Source: CAYTBN01 sp964436045
GTDB lineage: Bacteria; Myxococcota_A; UBA796; UBA9615; CAYRNR01
Assembly (NCBI GenBank): GCA_964436045.1
Contig: CAYTBN010000031.1
Span: 20,108 to 84,107 of the forward strand
Direction of reading: 5' to 3'
DNA: 64,000 nucleotides
Part shown: positions 26,843 to 34,086 of the stretch, piece by piece
How the letters are laid out: every line of letters starts with the position of its first letter
Position numbering within the stretch: position 1 is the stretch's first letter
Made by a program: the position numbers and the translations under genes
The notes under the pieces: model-generated
Seen by the model: the letters and a program-made list of their open reading frames with translations, nothing else
What the model was told of the DNA's origin: nothing
Databases searched by the model: none

Positions 26843-27328
26843 ATGCGCGCGATCCAGCATTCCCGGAACTCCTGGCTCCTGCTTCCCGCCGCCCTCGGCC
26901 TGCTCTCCCTTGGGCTCGTGCTCGGTATCGGCTGTCCGTCCACCTCGGACGACGACGACACCGCGGGCGACGACGACGACGGCGACGAGTGCGACGGTGG
27001 GGATTGCGTCTGCGCGGGGCAGAGCTGCGTGTGCGTGTCCGAAACGGAGTGCGATATCACCTGCGAGACCGAGGGCGGAGACTGCGCGGTGGAGTGCAGC
27101 GCCGGATCCGTGTGCGCGGTGGATTGTGACGGCTCGGCCAGCTGTGCGGTGGACTGCCGGAACTCCGATGACTGCGAGGTCGACTGCTCGACCACTGACT
27201 CCTGCGCGGTCACCTGCCCCACATCCGACTGCGTGGTGCACAACTGCGATTTCGGGATGGGCTGCGCGGTGACCTGCGGAACCGGTGGGATCCCCACCCA
27301 GCAGGGCAACGACTGGGTGTGTCTGTAG
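26843..27328 (+). CDS. Cys-rich repeat lipoprotein
   Basis: 161 residues. Signal peptide with lipobox LVLGIGC, then PSTSDDDDTAGDDDD as a short Asp stalk. The mature part has more than 25 cysteines in a loose repeat CxVDC/CxVxC (for example ECSAGSVCAVDCDGSASCAV, DCRNSDDCEVDCSTTDSCAV), so each strand is probably disulfide-locked in a small beta-solenoid. Pro at +2 predicts the outer membrane. The pattern resembles short Cys-rich repeats of secreted deltaproteobacterial proteins; no enzyme is implied. Convergent with hemL. Confidence 0.8.
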   Translation: MRAIQHSRNSWLLLPAALGLLSLGLVLGIGCPSTSDDDDTAGDDDDGDECDGGDCVCAGQSCVCVSETECDITCETEGGDCAVECSAGSVCAVDCDGSASCAVDCRNSDDCEVDCSTTDSCAVTCPTSDCVVHNCDFGMGCAVTCGTGGIPTQQGNDWVCL

Positions 27329-27359
27329 GGAGAGGCGTCAGGCGTCAGGCCGGAAGGGC

Positions 27360-28634
27360 TCAAAGTCCGGCGAGCACGTCCCGCGCCGCGGACACCGTGC
27401 GGTCGATGTCGGCGGCGGAGTGGGCGGCGCTGACGAACAGGGCCTCGAACTGGGACGGCGGTAGGAAGACGCCGCAGTCCAGCATTCCCTGCCAGTAGCG
27501 GCCGAAGCGATCGGTGTCGCAGGCCATCGCGCCGGAGTAGTCGGACACCACCTGGTCGGTGAAGAACAGGGTCAGCATCGCGCCCACCCGGTTCAGCGTC
27601 GCGTCGATTCCCACCTCGGCGACGGCGCCCCGCAGCCCCGCCTCCAGAGCCGCCGCACGCTCCTCGAGCACCCGGTACGCGTTGTCGTCCGCCAGCTCCA
27701 GGGTCGCGATCCCGGCGGCCATCGCCACGGGATTACCCGACAGCGTGCCGGCCTGGTACACCGGGCCTGCAGGTGACACGCAGTCCATGATCTCGGCGCG
27801 GCCCCCGTAGCACCCCACCGGGAATCCGCCGCCGATGACCTTGCCCAGACAGGTCAGATCGGGGGTGACGCCGTACAGGGCCTGGGCGCAGTTGCGGTGG
27901 ACCCGGAAGCCGGTCATCACCTCGTCGAAGATCAACACGATGCCGTCGTCGTCGCACAGCTTCCGCAGCCCCTCGAGGAAACCCGCGGCCGGGGGGATGA
28001 CCCCCATGTTGCCGGCCACAGGCTCGAGGATCACCGCCGCCACGTCGCCACCCGCGACCGCTTGCCGCACCGCGTCCAGGTCGTTGAAGGTGGCCGTCAG
28101 GGTCGCGCGGGCGATGTCCGCGGGCACCCCGGCGGAGTCGGGCACGCCGAAGGTGGTTGCACCGGAGCCAGCCTTGACCAGCAACCCGTCGCCGTGGCCG
28201 TGGTAGCAGCCCTCGAACTTGAGGATCCGGCTGCGGCCCGTGAAGCCACGGGCGGCGCGCAGGGCGCTCATGGTGGCCTCGGTGCCCGAGTTGACCATCC
28301 GGATCCGCTCGATGGACGGCACCCGCTCGATCACCATCTCGGCCAGGTCGACCTCGGGCTCGCTGCAGGCGCCGAACGAGAAGCCCAGACTGGCTGTCTC
28401 GGTCACCCGGGCGAGGACCTGCGGGTGGGTATGGCCCAGCAGCATCGGGCCCCAGGAACCCACGTAGTCGATGTAGGTGTTGCCGTCGGCGTCCCACATC
28501 CGCGATCCCTCGGCGCGGGTGAAGAACAGCGGCGCTCCGCCGACGGCCTTGAAGGCCCGCACAGGCGAGTTGACCCCGCCGACCATCACTTCACGCGCGC
28601 GCCGGGCCAGGGCTTGGGATTTGTCGCGCTCCAT
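27360..28634 (-). CDS. hemL: Glutamate-1-semialdehyde 2,1-aminomutase
   Basis: 424 residues, the usual size. Class-III aminotransferase features: VNSPVRAFKAVGGAPLFF at the start, SGTEATMSALRAARGFTGR, FEGCYHGHGDGLLVKAGSGA, LIFDEVMTGFRV, and the PLP-lysine in LGKVIGGGFPVG. Converts glutamate-1-semialdehyde to 5-aminolevulinate in the C5 route to tetrapyrroles. Start ATG 28634 is preceded by TAGGAG, whose TAG is the hemB stop, 9 bp away. Last gene of the hem operon. Confidence 0.97.
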   Translation of the reverse strand: MERDKSQALARRAREVMVGGVNSPVRAFKAVGGAPLFFTRAEGSRMWDADGNTYIDYVGSWGPMLLGHTHPQVLARVTETASLGFSFGACSEPEVDLAEMVIERVPSIERIRMVNSGTEATMSALRAARGFTGRSRILKFEGCYHGHGDGLLVKAGSGATTFGVPDSAGVPADIARATLTATFNDLDAVRQAVAGGDVAAVILEPVAGNMGVIPPAAGFLEGLRKLCDDDGIVLIFDEVMTGFRVHRNCAQALYGVTPDLTCLGKVIGGGFPVGCYGGRAEIMDCVSPAGPVYQAGTLSGNPVAMAAGIATLELADDNAYRVLEERAAALEAGLRGAVAEVGIDATLNRVGAMLTLFFTDQVVSDYSGAMACDTDRFGRYWQGMLDCGVFLPPSQFEALFVSAAHSAADIDRTVSAARDVLAGL

Positions 28635-28643
28635 CGTTCGCTC

Positions 28644-29621
28644 CTAGTGGCGTGCCAGGACGCGCGCCGCGTCCCGGGCGAAGTAGGTCAGGATCATCTT
28701 GGCGCCGGCCCGGCGGATGGACAGCAGCAGCTCCATCATCACCGCTTCGCCGTCGATCCAGCCCCGCTGGGCGGCGGCGTGGACCATGGCGAACTCGCCG
28801 CTCACGTTGTAGGCCGCCAGCGGAACGTCGAAGCTGTCGTGGGCCGCCCGCAGGATGTCCAGGTAGGGCAGGGCGGGCTTGACCATCACGATGTCCGCGC
28901 CCTCGTCGATGTCCAGGGCGATCTCCCGCAGCGCCTCGTCCGCGTTGGCCGGATCCATCTGGTAGGCCTTGCGGTCGCCGAAGGCCGGCGCGCTGTCGGC
29001 CGCCTCCCGGAAGGGGCCGTAGAAGGCCGACGAGTACTTGGCGGCGTAGGCCATGATCGCCACCTGGTCGAAGCCCTCGGCGTCGAGCCCGGCGCGGATG
29101 GCAGCCACCCGGCCGTCCATCATGTCCGACGGCGCGACCATGTCGGCGCCAGCGCGGGCGTGGGAGACCGCCGCCCGGGTCAGCAGCTCCAGGGTCGGAT
29201 CGTTGAGCAGTTCGTGGCCGTCGAGCACGCCGCAGTGGCCGTGGCTGGTGTACTCGCACATGCAGACGTCGGTGAGCACCATCAGGTCCGGCAGCGCCTG
29301 CTTGATGGCCGCCACGGCCCGCTGGACCGGCGCGTCCATCGACCAGCCCTCGGAGCCCTCGGGATCCTTGGTCTCCGGGAGCCCGAACAGGATGACGGCC
29401 GGGATGCCCAGGTCAGCCACCTCGCGGGCCTCGTCCACCACCCGATCCACGGACAGGTGGTGGTTGCCGGGCATCGACGAGATCTCGGTCTTGACCCCCT
29501 CGCCGGGGCAGACGAACAGCGGCAATATCAGGTCGTCCACAGCCAGCCGGGTTTCGGACACCATCCGTCGCAGGGTCGGATGCCGCCTCAGGCGGCGCAT
29601 TCGATGTGTGGGAAAGCCCAT
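28644..29621 (-). CDS. hemB: Porphobilinogen synthase (5-aminolevulinate dehydratase)
   Basis: 325 residues from ATG 29621. It shows the Zn site with cysteines in LTDVCMCEYTSHGHCGVL, the DMMDGRV loop, the first active-site Lys in YAAKYSSAFYGPFREA and the Schiff-base Lys in VMVKPALPYLD. Condenses two 5-aminolevulinate to porphobilinogen. Presence of all three Zn cysteines predicts a zinc-dependent enzyme. It starts one base after the hemC stop. Longer upstream reading in this frame has no family match. Confidence 0.97.
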   Translation of the reverse strand: MGFPTHRMRRLRRHPTLRRMVSETRLAVDDLILPLFVCPGEGVKTEISSMPGNHHLSVDRVVDEAREVADLGIPAVILFGLPETKDPEGSEGWSMDAPVQRAVAAIKQALPDLMVLTDVCMCEYTSHGHCGVLDGHELLNDPTLELLTRAAVSHARAGADMVAPSDMMDGRVAAIRAGLDAEGFDQVAIMAYAAKYSSAFYGPFREAADSAPAFGDRKAYQMDPANADEALREIALDIDEGADIVMVKPALPYLDILRAAHDSFDVPLAAYNVSGEFAMVHAAAQRGWIDGEAVMMELLLSIRRAGAKMILTYFARDAARVLARH

Positions 29622-29622
29622 C

Positions 29623-30567
29623 TCAGTCCTCCTCGGTGGTCTCCAGCTCGAGCGACGCCAGGATCTCTTCGCCTCCTGCGGCCAGCAGCCGCTCGGCCAG
29701 TCGCAGGCCGAGGGCCTCGGCGTCGGTGGCCGGACCTCGTTGCTGATCCCGGAGCAGGGGAGCGCCGTCCAGCGCCGCGATGATCCCGTCCACCAGCAAC
29801 TCCTCGCCCACCCAGCGCGCATGCACCGCCACCGGGACGTGGCAGCCCGCCTCCAGCCGGGCCAGGAAGGCCCGCTCGGCGGCGGTGGCCCGCTCGGTGG
29901 CCGGGTGGGTCAGGGGCGCGACCCGGGCGAGGGTCAGCTCGTCGTCCGCCCGCACCTGGATCCCGAGGGCTGCCTGGCCCCCGGCTGGCACGAACCGCTC
30001 GACGTCCAGCAGCTCGACGGCCCGGTCCAGCCAGCCCATCCGCGACAGGCCCGCGGCGGCCACCAGGGTCGCGTCCAGCTCGGGAAGCTCCCGCACCTTC
30101 CGCAGGCGAGTGTCCAGGTTGCCACGAATACCGGTCAGCTTCAGGTCGGGGCGCAGGGCTCCCAGCTGGGCTCGACGCCTCAGGGCGCCAGTGGCCAGGG
30201 TGGCGCCTTCGGGGAGATCGGCGAGCCCGTGACCCGCCGGACAGATCAGCGCGTCCCGCGGATCCTCCCGCTCCGGTACCGCCGCCAGCACCAGCCCGTC
30301 GCGCATCAGCGCGGGCAGGTCCTTGAGGCTGTGGACGCCGACGTCCACCTCGTCATCCAGCAGCGCGCGCTCGATCTCGCGGGTGAACAGGCCGGCACCT
30401 CCCACGTGGTGCAAGGGCCGGTCCTGCACGCGGTCGCCCACGGTCGAGATCACCTGGATCCGCACGTCCACGTCGGGGTGCAGCCCCGCGAGGGTCTCCC
30501 GGGTCCAGGTGGCCTGGGCAGTGGCCAGGGCGCTTCCTCGAGTCCCGATCCGAATCGGTCGACTCAT
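29623..30567 (-). CDS. hemC: Hydroxymethylbilane synthase
   Basis: 314 residues from ATG 30567, starting IRIGTRGSALATAQATWTRE. Also HSLKDLPA, GALRRRAQL, IRGNLDTRLRKV and the dipyrromethane cofactor Cys in LEAGCHVPVAVHA. Polymerises four porphobilinogen into hydroxymethylbilane. Its ATG overlaps the hemA stop (ATGA). The C-terminus has a short acidic extension (LASLELETTEED). Confidence 0.97.
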   Translation of the reverse strand: MSRPIRIGTRGSALATAQATWTRETLAGLHPDVDVRIQVISTVGDRVQDRPLHHVGGAGLFTREIERALLDDEVDVGVHSLKDLPALMRDGLVLAAVPEREDPRDALICPAGHGLADLPEGATLATGALRRRAQLGALRPDLKLTGIRGNLDTRLRKVRELPELDATLVAAAGLSRMGWLDRAVELLDVERFVPAGGQAALGIQVRADDELTLARVAPLTHPATERATAAERAFLARLEAGCHVPVAVHARWVGEELLVDGIIAALDGAPLLRDQQRGPATDAEALGLRLAERLLAAGGEEILASLELETTEED

Positions 30568-31829
30568 CGTCCTCTCTCCTCGTCCAGTCCCAGCAGCAGC
30601 CGTAGCGCCCGGACCATGGTGCCCCCTTCCGAGCGGCTCGCCGATTGCTTCATCTGCACGGTGGGATGGTGTAGCAGCTTGTTGACCATCCCGCGGGTGA
30701 CGCCGTCGACCCGCTTGAAGTCGTCGTCCGACAGCTTGCCGCGCAATTTGTCCAGCTCGGCCTGCCGAACGCCTTCGAACTGCTCGCGCATCTGCACGAT
30801 GGTCGGCGTGACCTCCTGGCGCTCGTGCCACTCGACGAACTTGTCGAGCTCGGCCGAGACGATCGCGCGCGCGCGGTGGACCTCGCCGCTCCGACGCTCG
30901 ACGACCTCCTTGACCACCTCTTGCAAGGCGTCGATGTCGTAGAGGAAGACGTCATCCAGCCGGTCCACGTCCGGCGCCACGTCCCGCGGCACCGCGATGT
31001 CGATGACGAACAGCGGGTTCCTGCGGTGGGCGATGGCGCGCTTCAGCGGGGCGGCGGTGATCACCGGCTCGGTGGCCCCGGTGGAGGTCACCAGGACATC
31101 GGCCTCGGCCACGGCGCTCCACAGATCGTCCCACGCCACGGTTGTGCCGCCGAGCTCCTCGGCCAGGGCTTCGGCGCGTTCGTAGGTGCGGTTGGTGATG
31201 AGCAGCCGGCCGATGCCGCGGTCACGGGCGTGGCGGGCGACCAGTTCGCCGGTCTCGCCAGCGCCGACCAGCAGCATCGATCGCTTCTCCAGGTCGGCGA
31301 AGATCTTCTCGGCCAGGTCGCAGGCCACGGCGGCGACCGACATGCGGCCCTCGCCGACCCCGGTCTGGGTGCGGATCTGTTTGCCGACCCGCAGCGCCCA
31401 GTGGAGCAGCTTGTTGACCAGCGGTCCGTTGGTCCGACACGTGACGGCGTGGGTGTAGGCGTCGCGGACCTGGCCCAGGATCTGGTTCTCGCCGATCACC
31501 ATCGAGTCCAGGCCGCCAGCGACCATGAACAGGTGTTCGACGACCTCGCGGTCGGAGCGGCGGTAGACGTGGTTCTCCAACAGGTCCCTGGGCAAGGTGG
31601 TGCCGCTGAAGAGCAGGTCGGCCAGCTCGTCGTGGTGGCCCTCGTCGTCGTTGTAGATCGCGTAGAGTTCGGTGCGGTTGCAGGTGGACAGTACGATCGC
31701 CTCGGTCACGGTCGGGGTCTCGCGCAGGCTGTTGAGCGTGCGCACGATCCCCGGCTGATCCAGCGCCACCTGCTCTCGGAACTCCACCGGAGCGGTCTGG
31801 TGGCTCAGCCCGACCATCCTCAGCCGCAC
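30564..31829 (-). CDS. hemA: Glutamyl-tRNA reductase
   Basis: 421 residues from GTG 31829; ATG 12 bp downstream is an alternative, giving MVGLSHQTAPVEFREQVALD. Catalytic Cys in VLSTCNRTELYAIY, then GENQILGQVRDAY and NAD(P)-binding VGAGETGELVARHA. Reduces glutamyl-tRNA(Glu) to glutamate-1-semialdehyde, the committed step. The C-terminal dimerisation helices (NKLLHHPTVQMKQSA) are present. Four bases separate its start from the hemX-like stop. Confidence 0.97.
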   Translation of the reverse strand: MRLRMVGLSHQTAPVEFREQVALDQPGIVRTLNSLRETPTVTEAIVLSTCNRTELYAIYNDDEGHHDELADLLFSGTTLPRDLLENHVYRRSDREVVEHLFMVAGGLDSMVIGENQILGQVRDAYTHAVTCRTNGPLVNKLLHWALRVGKQIRTQTGVGEGRMSVAAVACDLAEKIFADLEKRSMLLVGAGETGELVARHARDRGIGRLLITNRTYERAEALAEELGGTTVAWDDLWSAVAEADVLVTSTGATEPVITAAPLKRAIAHRRNPLFVIDIAVPRDVAPDVDRLDDVFLYDIDALQEVVKEVVERRSGEVHRARAIVSAELDKFVEWHERQEVTPTIVQMREQFEGVRQAELDKLRGKLSDDDFKRVDGVTRGMVNKLLHHPTVQMKQSASRSEGGTMVRALRLLLGLDEERGR

Positions 31830-31833
31830 GGGA

Positions 31834-32655
31834 TCACCAGCTGTGCCGGGACTCGACGATCAGGTCGAGCAGGGAGAAGGAGAAGGTCAACGCACCGAAG
31901 CAGACCAGCAGCCAGAGGGTGCGGGTGCGGCGCGAGACCATGGGCAGCCAGCGGAGGGTGACGCCGACGGCGTACATCGCCCAGACCACCAGGATCCCCA
32001 TCAGCTTGGGATCGGCGGGCAGCAGCGTGTTCCACTCGTGGGCAGCCCACATCGATCCGGTCACCACCGACAGCGAGAGCAGGGCGAAGCCCGCCAGCGT
32101 CGCGTGGAAGCTCATGGTGTCCAGCACCCGCAGGGAGGGCAACCGGCGGTAGATCCGGCCGATCCGCCGTCGTTTGATCTGGCGCCGCAGCACCAGCATC
32201 AACATCGAGAACACCGCCCCGATCGCCAGGCCGGCGTACCCCAGCACAGCCGGAAGCGCGTGGATCGGCAGCCGCACCGACAGCAGGATCTCGGGCACCT
32301 CGGTGAGGTCACCGGTGAGGAAGGTCGACAGCACCTGGAACAGCAGCGCTGGTGCGAACAGGAAGACACCCATCCCCCGGTTGTTGGACCGCCACTCGAT
32401 CACCAGGTAGACCCCCAGGATCGCCGCGGCGGTCATGGACATGGCGTGTCCTGGCGAGATCAGCGGGATCCAGCCGTGGTCGGCGCCCTGCAACAAGAGG
32501 AAGATGCAGTGGGCCCCGAGGGTGGTCAGAAGCGCCAGCCGGCATAACCTCCGCAGCGGCCGTGCGCGGGTCAGGTAGTAGCGGAGGTAGACCGCACCGG
32601 CGCCCAGGTAGAATAAAGGCAGCAGGAGCTGCAAGGCGGTGATTGCGAACTTCAC
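31834..32655 (-). CDS. HemX/CcsA-like cytochrome c assembly membrane protein
   Basis: Starts at GTG 32655; 273 residues with about eight hydrophobic helices (FAITALQLLLPLFYLGAGAV first; LWLLVCFGALTFSFSLLDLI last). It has the CcsA-family pattern GSMWAAHEWN followed by ADPK near the C-terminus, in place of the full WGxxWxWD motif. In many genomes this protein sits before hemA; HemX influences GluTR level, and CcsA relatives handle heme for c-type cytochromes. First gene of the hem operon; 108 bp downstream of the ThiS-like gene. Confidence 0.85.
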   Translation of the reverse strand: MKFAITALQLLLPLFYLGAGAVYLRYYLTRARPLRRLCRLALLTTLGAHCIFLLLQGADHGWIPLISPGHAMSMTAAAILGVYLVIEWRSNNRGMGVFLFAPALLFQVLSTFLTGDLTEVPEILLSVRLPIHALPAVLGYAGLAIGAVFSMLMLVLRRQIKRRRIGRIYRRLPSLRVLDTMSFHATLAGFALLSLSVVTGSMWAAHEWNTLLPADPKLMGILVVWAMYAVGVTLRWLPMVSRRTRTLWLLVCFGALTFSFSLLDLIVESRHSW

Positions 32656-32763
32656 CGGCGACTCTTCCTCCCGTCTCGGCGCCCACGCACGCGCCGCGCG
32701 CGCGCCCGGCACGCCCGGAGCATATTGCCGCCACACGCGCACGAAGGGTAGGGTCTTTCGGCT

Positions 32764-32970
32764 TCAACCGCCACCGACCTGCACAACCGCGGTGACGGCA
32801 TCGCCCTCGTCCAGCGAGTGCACTTCGTAGCGAGAGCGGCGGATCACGGTACCGTTGACCATCACCGACAGCAGCGGAGCGCTCAGCCCCAGTTCGCGCA
32901 GCAGATCCCCGACGGTGGCCTCGTCGGCCAACTCCAGATCCTCGCCGTCGAAGCGCACATGGATGGCCAT
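32764..32970 (-). CDS. ThiS/MoaD-family sulfur-carrier protein
   Basis: 68 residues, beta-grasp: IHVRFDGEDLELADEATVGD, LLSVMVNGTVIRRSRYE, EGDAVTAVVQVGGG. The C-terminus ends in Gly-Gly-Gly, where ThiS needs a terminal Gly-Gly for adenylation and thiocarboxylation. A third Gly is slightly unusual but tolerated in the family. Supplies sulfur for thiamine thiazole or a similar route; no thiG or thiF is nearby, so the pathway is open. Upstream of the hem operon on the same strand. Confidence 0.8.
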   Translation of the reverse strand: MAIHVRFDGEDLELADEATVGDLLRELGLSAPLLSVMVNGTVIRRSRYEVHSLDEGDAVTAVVQVGGG

Positions 32971-33096
32971 CCGGATCCTCGTCCCGCCCCCTCCCGGAGC
33001 ATTCCCCAGTGCGGGCAGGGATGCAATGATCGCGTGCTATTCTGTGTTTTGTCTTTGGCGTTGAGGGGTGCTGGAGGCCGTCATTAGGGAGCGATC

Positions 33097-34044
33097 ATGA
33101 GTCAATATCAATCCGTTGTCACAGCTGTGTTCGTCGATTTCGACAACCTCAGGTTCGGGGTCCCCGACCCCTATCCCAAGACCGACAGCGCGCTGGAGAT
33201 CCTGCTGCAGATGCAGCGGCGCCTCGAGCGGGAGGGGCAACAGATCCTGATCCGCCGGGCGTACGCGGACTGGGAGGGGGACGGGCTGCAAGGGGTGCAG
33301 GGCCAGCTCTCGCTGATGAGCTACCTGCCCGTGTTCGTCCTCGGTCAGCCGGGCAAGAACAGCGCCGACCTGGAGATGAGCCTGGACTGCATGGACATCC
33401 TGCTCAGCCGCGACGACGTCGAGCGCTTCGTGCTGGTGGCTGGCGATCGGGACTTCATCCCCATCGTCCGGCGCATCATCGAGGCCGGCAAGCAGGTCAA
33501 GATCGCCGCGTTCCGCGCATCGACCAGCGCCGACCTGGTGGAGATCGCGGGACGTCGCAACTTCGTCGACGTGTCGCGTTTCATGGACGACCCGCGGCGC
33601 CGGGACCCCCATGGGCCCAGCGCGACGGCCAGCATGACCGCCACGCGGACCATCGAGGAGGCGCTGGCCGAGCCCGACGAGGAGCCCTACGAGCCCACCG
33701 ACGAGGACCTGGAGCGGGCCATGCAGCTGGTGGTCCAGGCGGACCGCAAGTACCGCGGCCGCGGCATCTGGCTGGTGCCGTTCTTCAAGGAGTGGATGAA
33801 CCCGGAGTTCGCCGGGATGAACAACGAGAGCCGCAAGGCGATCCTGTCGACGCTGTCCAACGACAATGCCGTGGTGATCGACACCCGCGAGGATGGGCTC
33901 GGCCGCTCCAACTCCTACTCCGTGCTCGTGCCCGACCGCGAACACGTTCGCTACAAGAAGGCCGAGGGCTCCGTGGACACCGAGCCCACCGCCACCGCCG
34001 AGACCGAGCTGGCCGCGCCGGTGGTCGAGGTGCCGGTGGAGTAG
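33097..34044 (+). CDS. NYN-domain protein with C-terminal OST-HTH-like domain
   Basis: 315 residues. Residues 1-165 are a NYN (PIN-like) ribonuclease fold: AVFVDFDNLRFG, ADLEMSLDCMDILLSR and LVAGDRDFIPIVRRIIEAGK give the acidic metal ligands. The second half (DEDLERAMQLVVQADRKYRG, IWLVPFFKEWMNPEFAGMNN, AILSTLSNDNAVVIDTRED) looks like an OST-HTH/LOTUS winged helix. Such proteins are thought to cut or guide RNA. Start chosen at ATG 33097 with a GGGAG just before it. A single gene between ThiS and a MopE lipoprotein. Confidence 0.88.
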   Translation: MSQYQSVVTAVFVDFDNLRFGVPDPYPKTDSALEILLQMQRRLEREGQQILIRRAYADWEGDGLQGVQGQLSLMSYLPVFVLGQPGKNSADLEMSLDCMDILLSRDDVERFVLVAGDRDFIPIVRRIIEAGKQVKIAAFRASTSADLVEIAGRRNFVDVSRFMDDPRRRDPHGPSATASMTATRTIEEALAEPDEEPYEPTDEDLERAMQLVVQADRKYRGRGIWLVPFFKEWMNPEFAGMNNESRKAILSTLSNDNAVVIDTREDGLGRSNSYSVLVPDREHVRYKKAEGSVDTEPTATAETELAAPVVEVPVE

Positions 34045-34086
34045 GGGAACGCGCCTGACGCCTGATGCCTGGCGCCTTCTCCCGAC

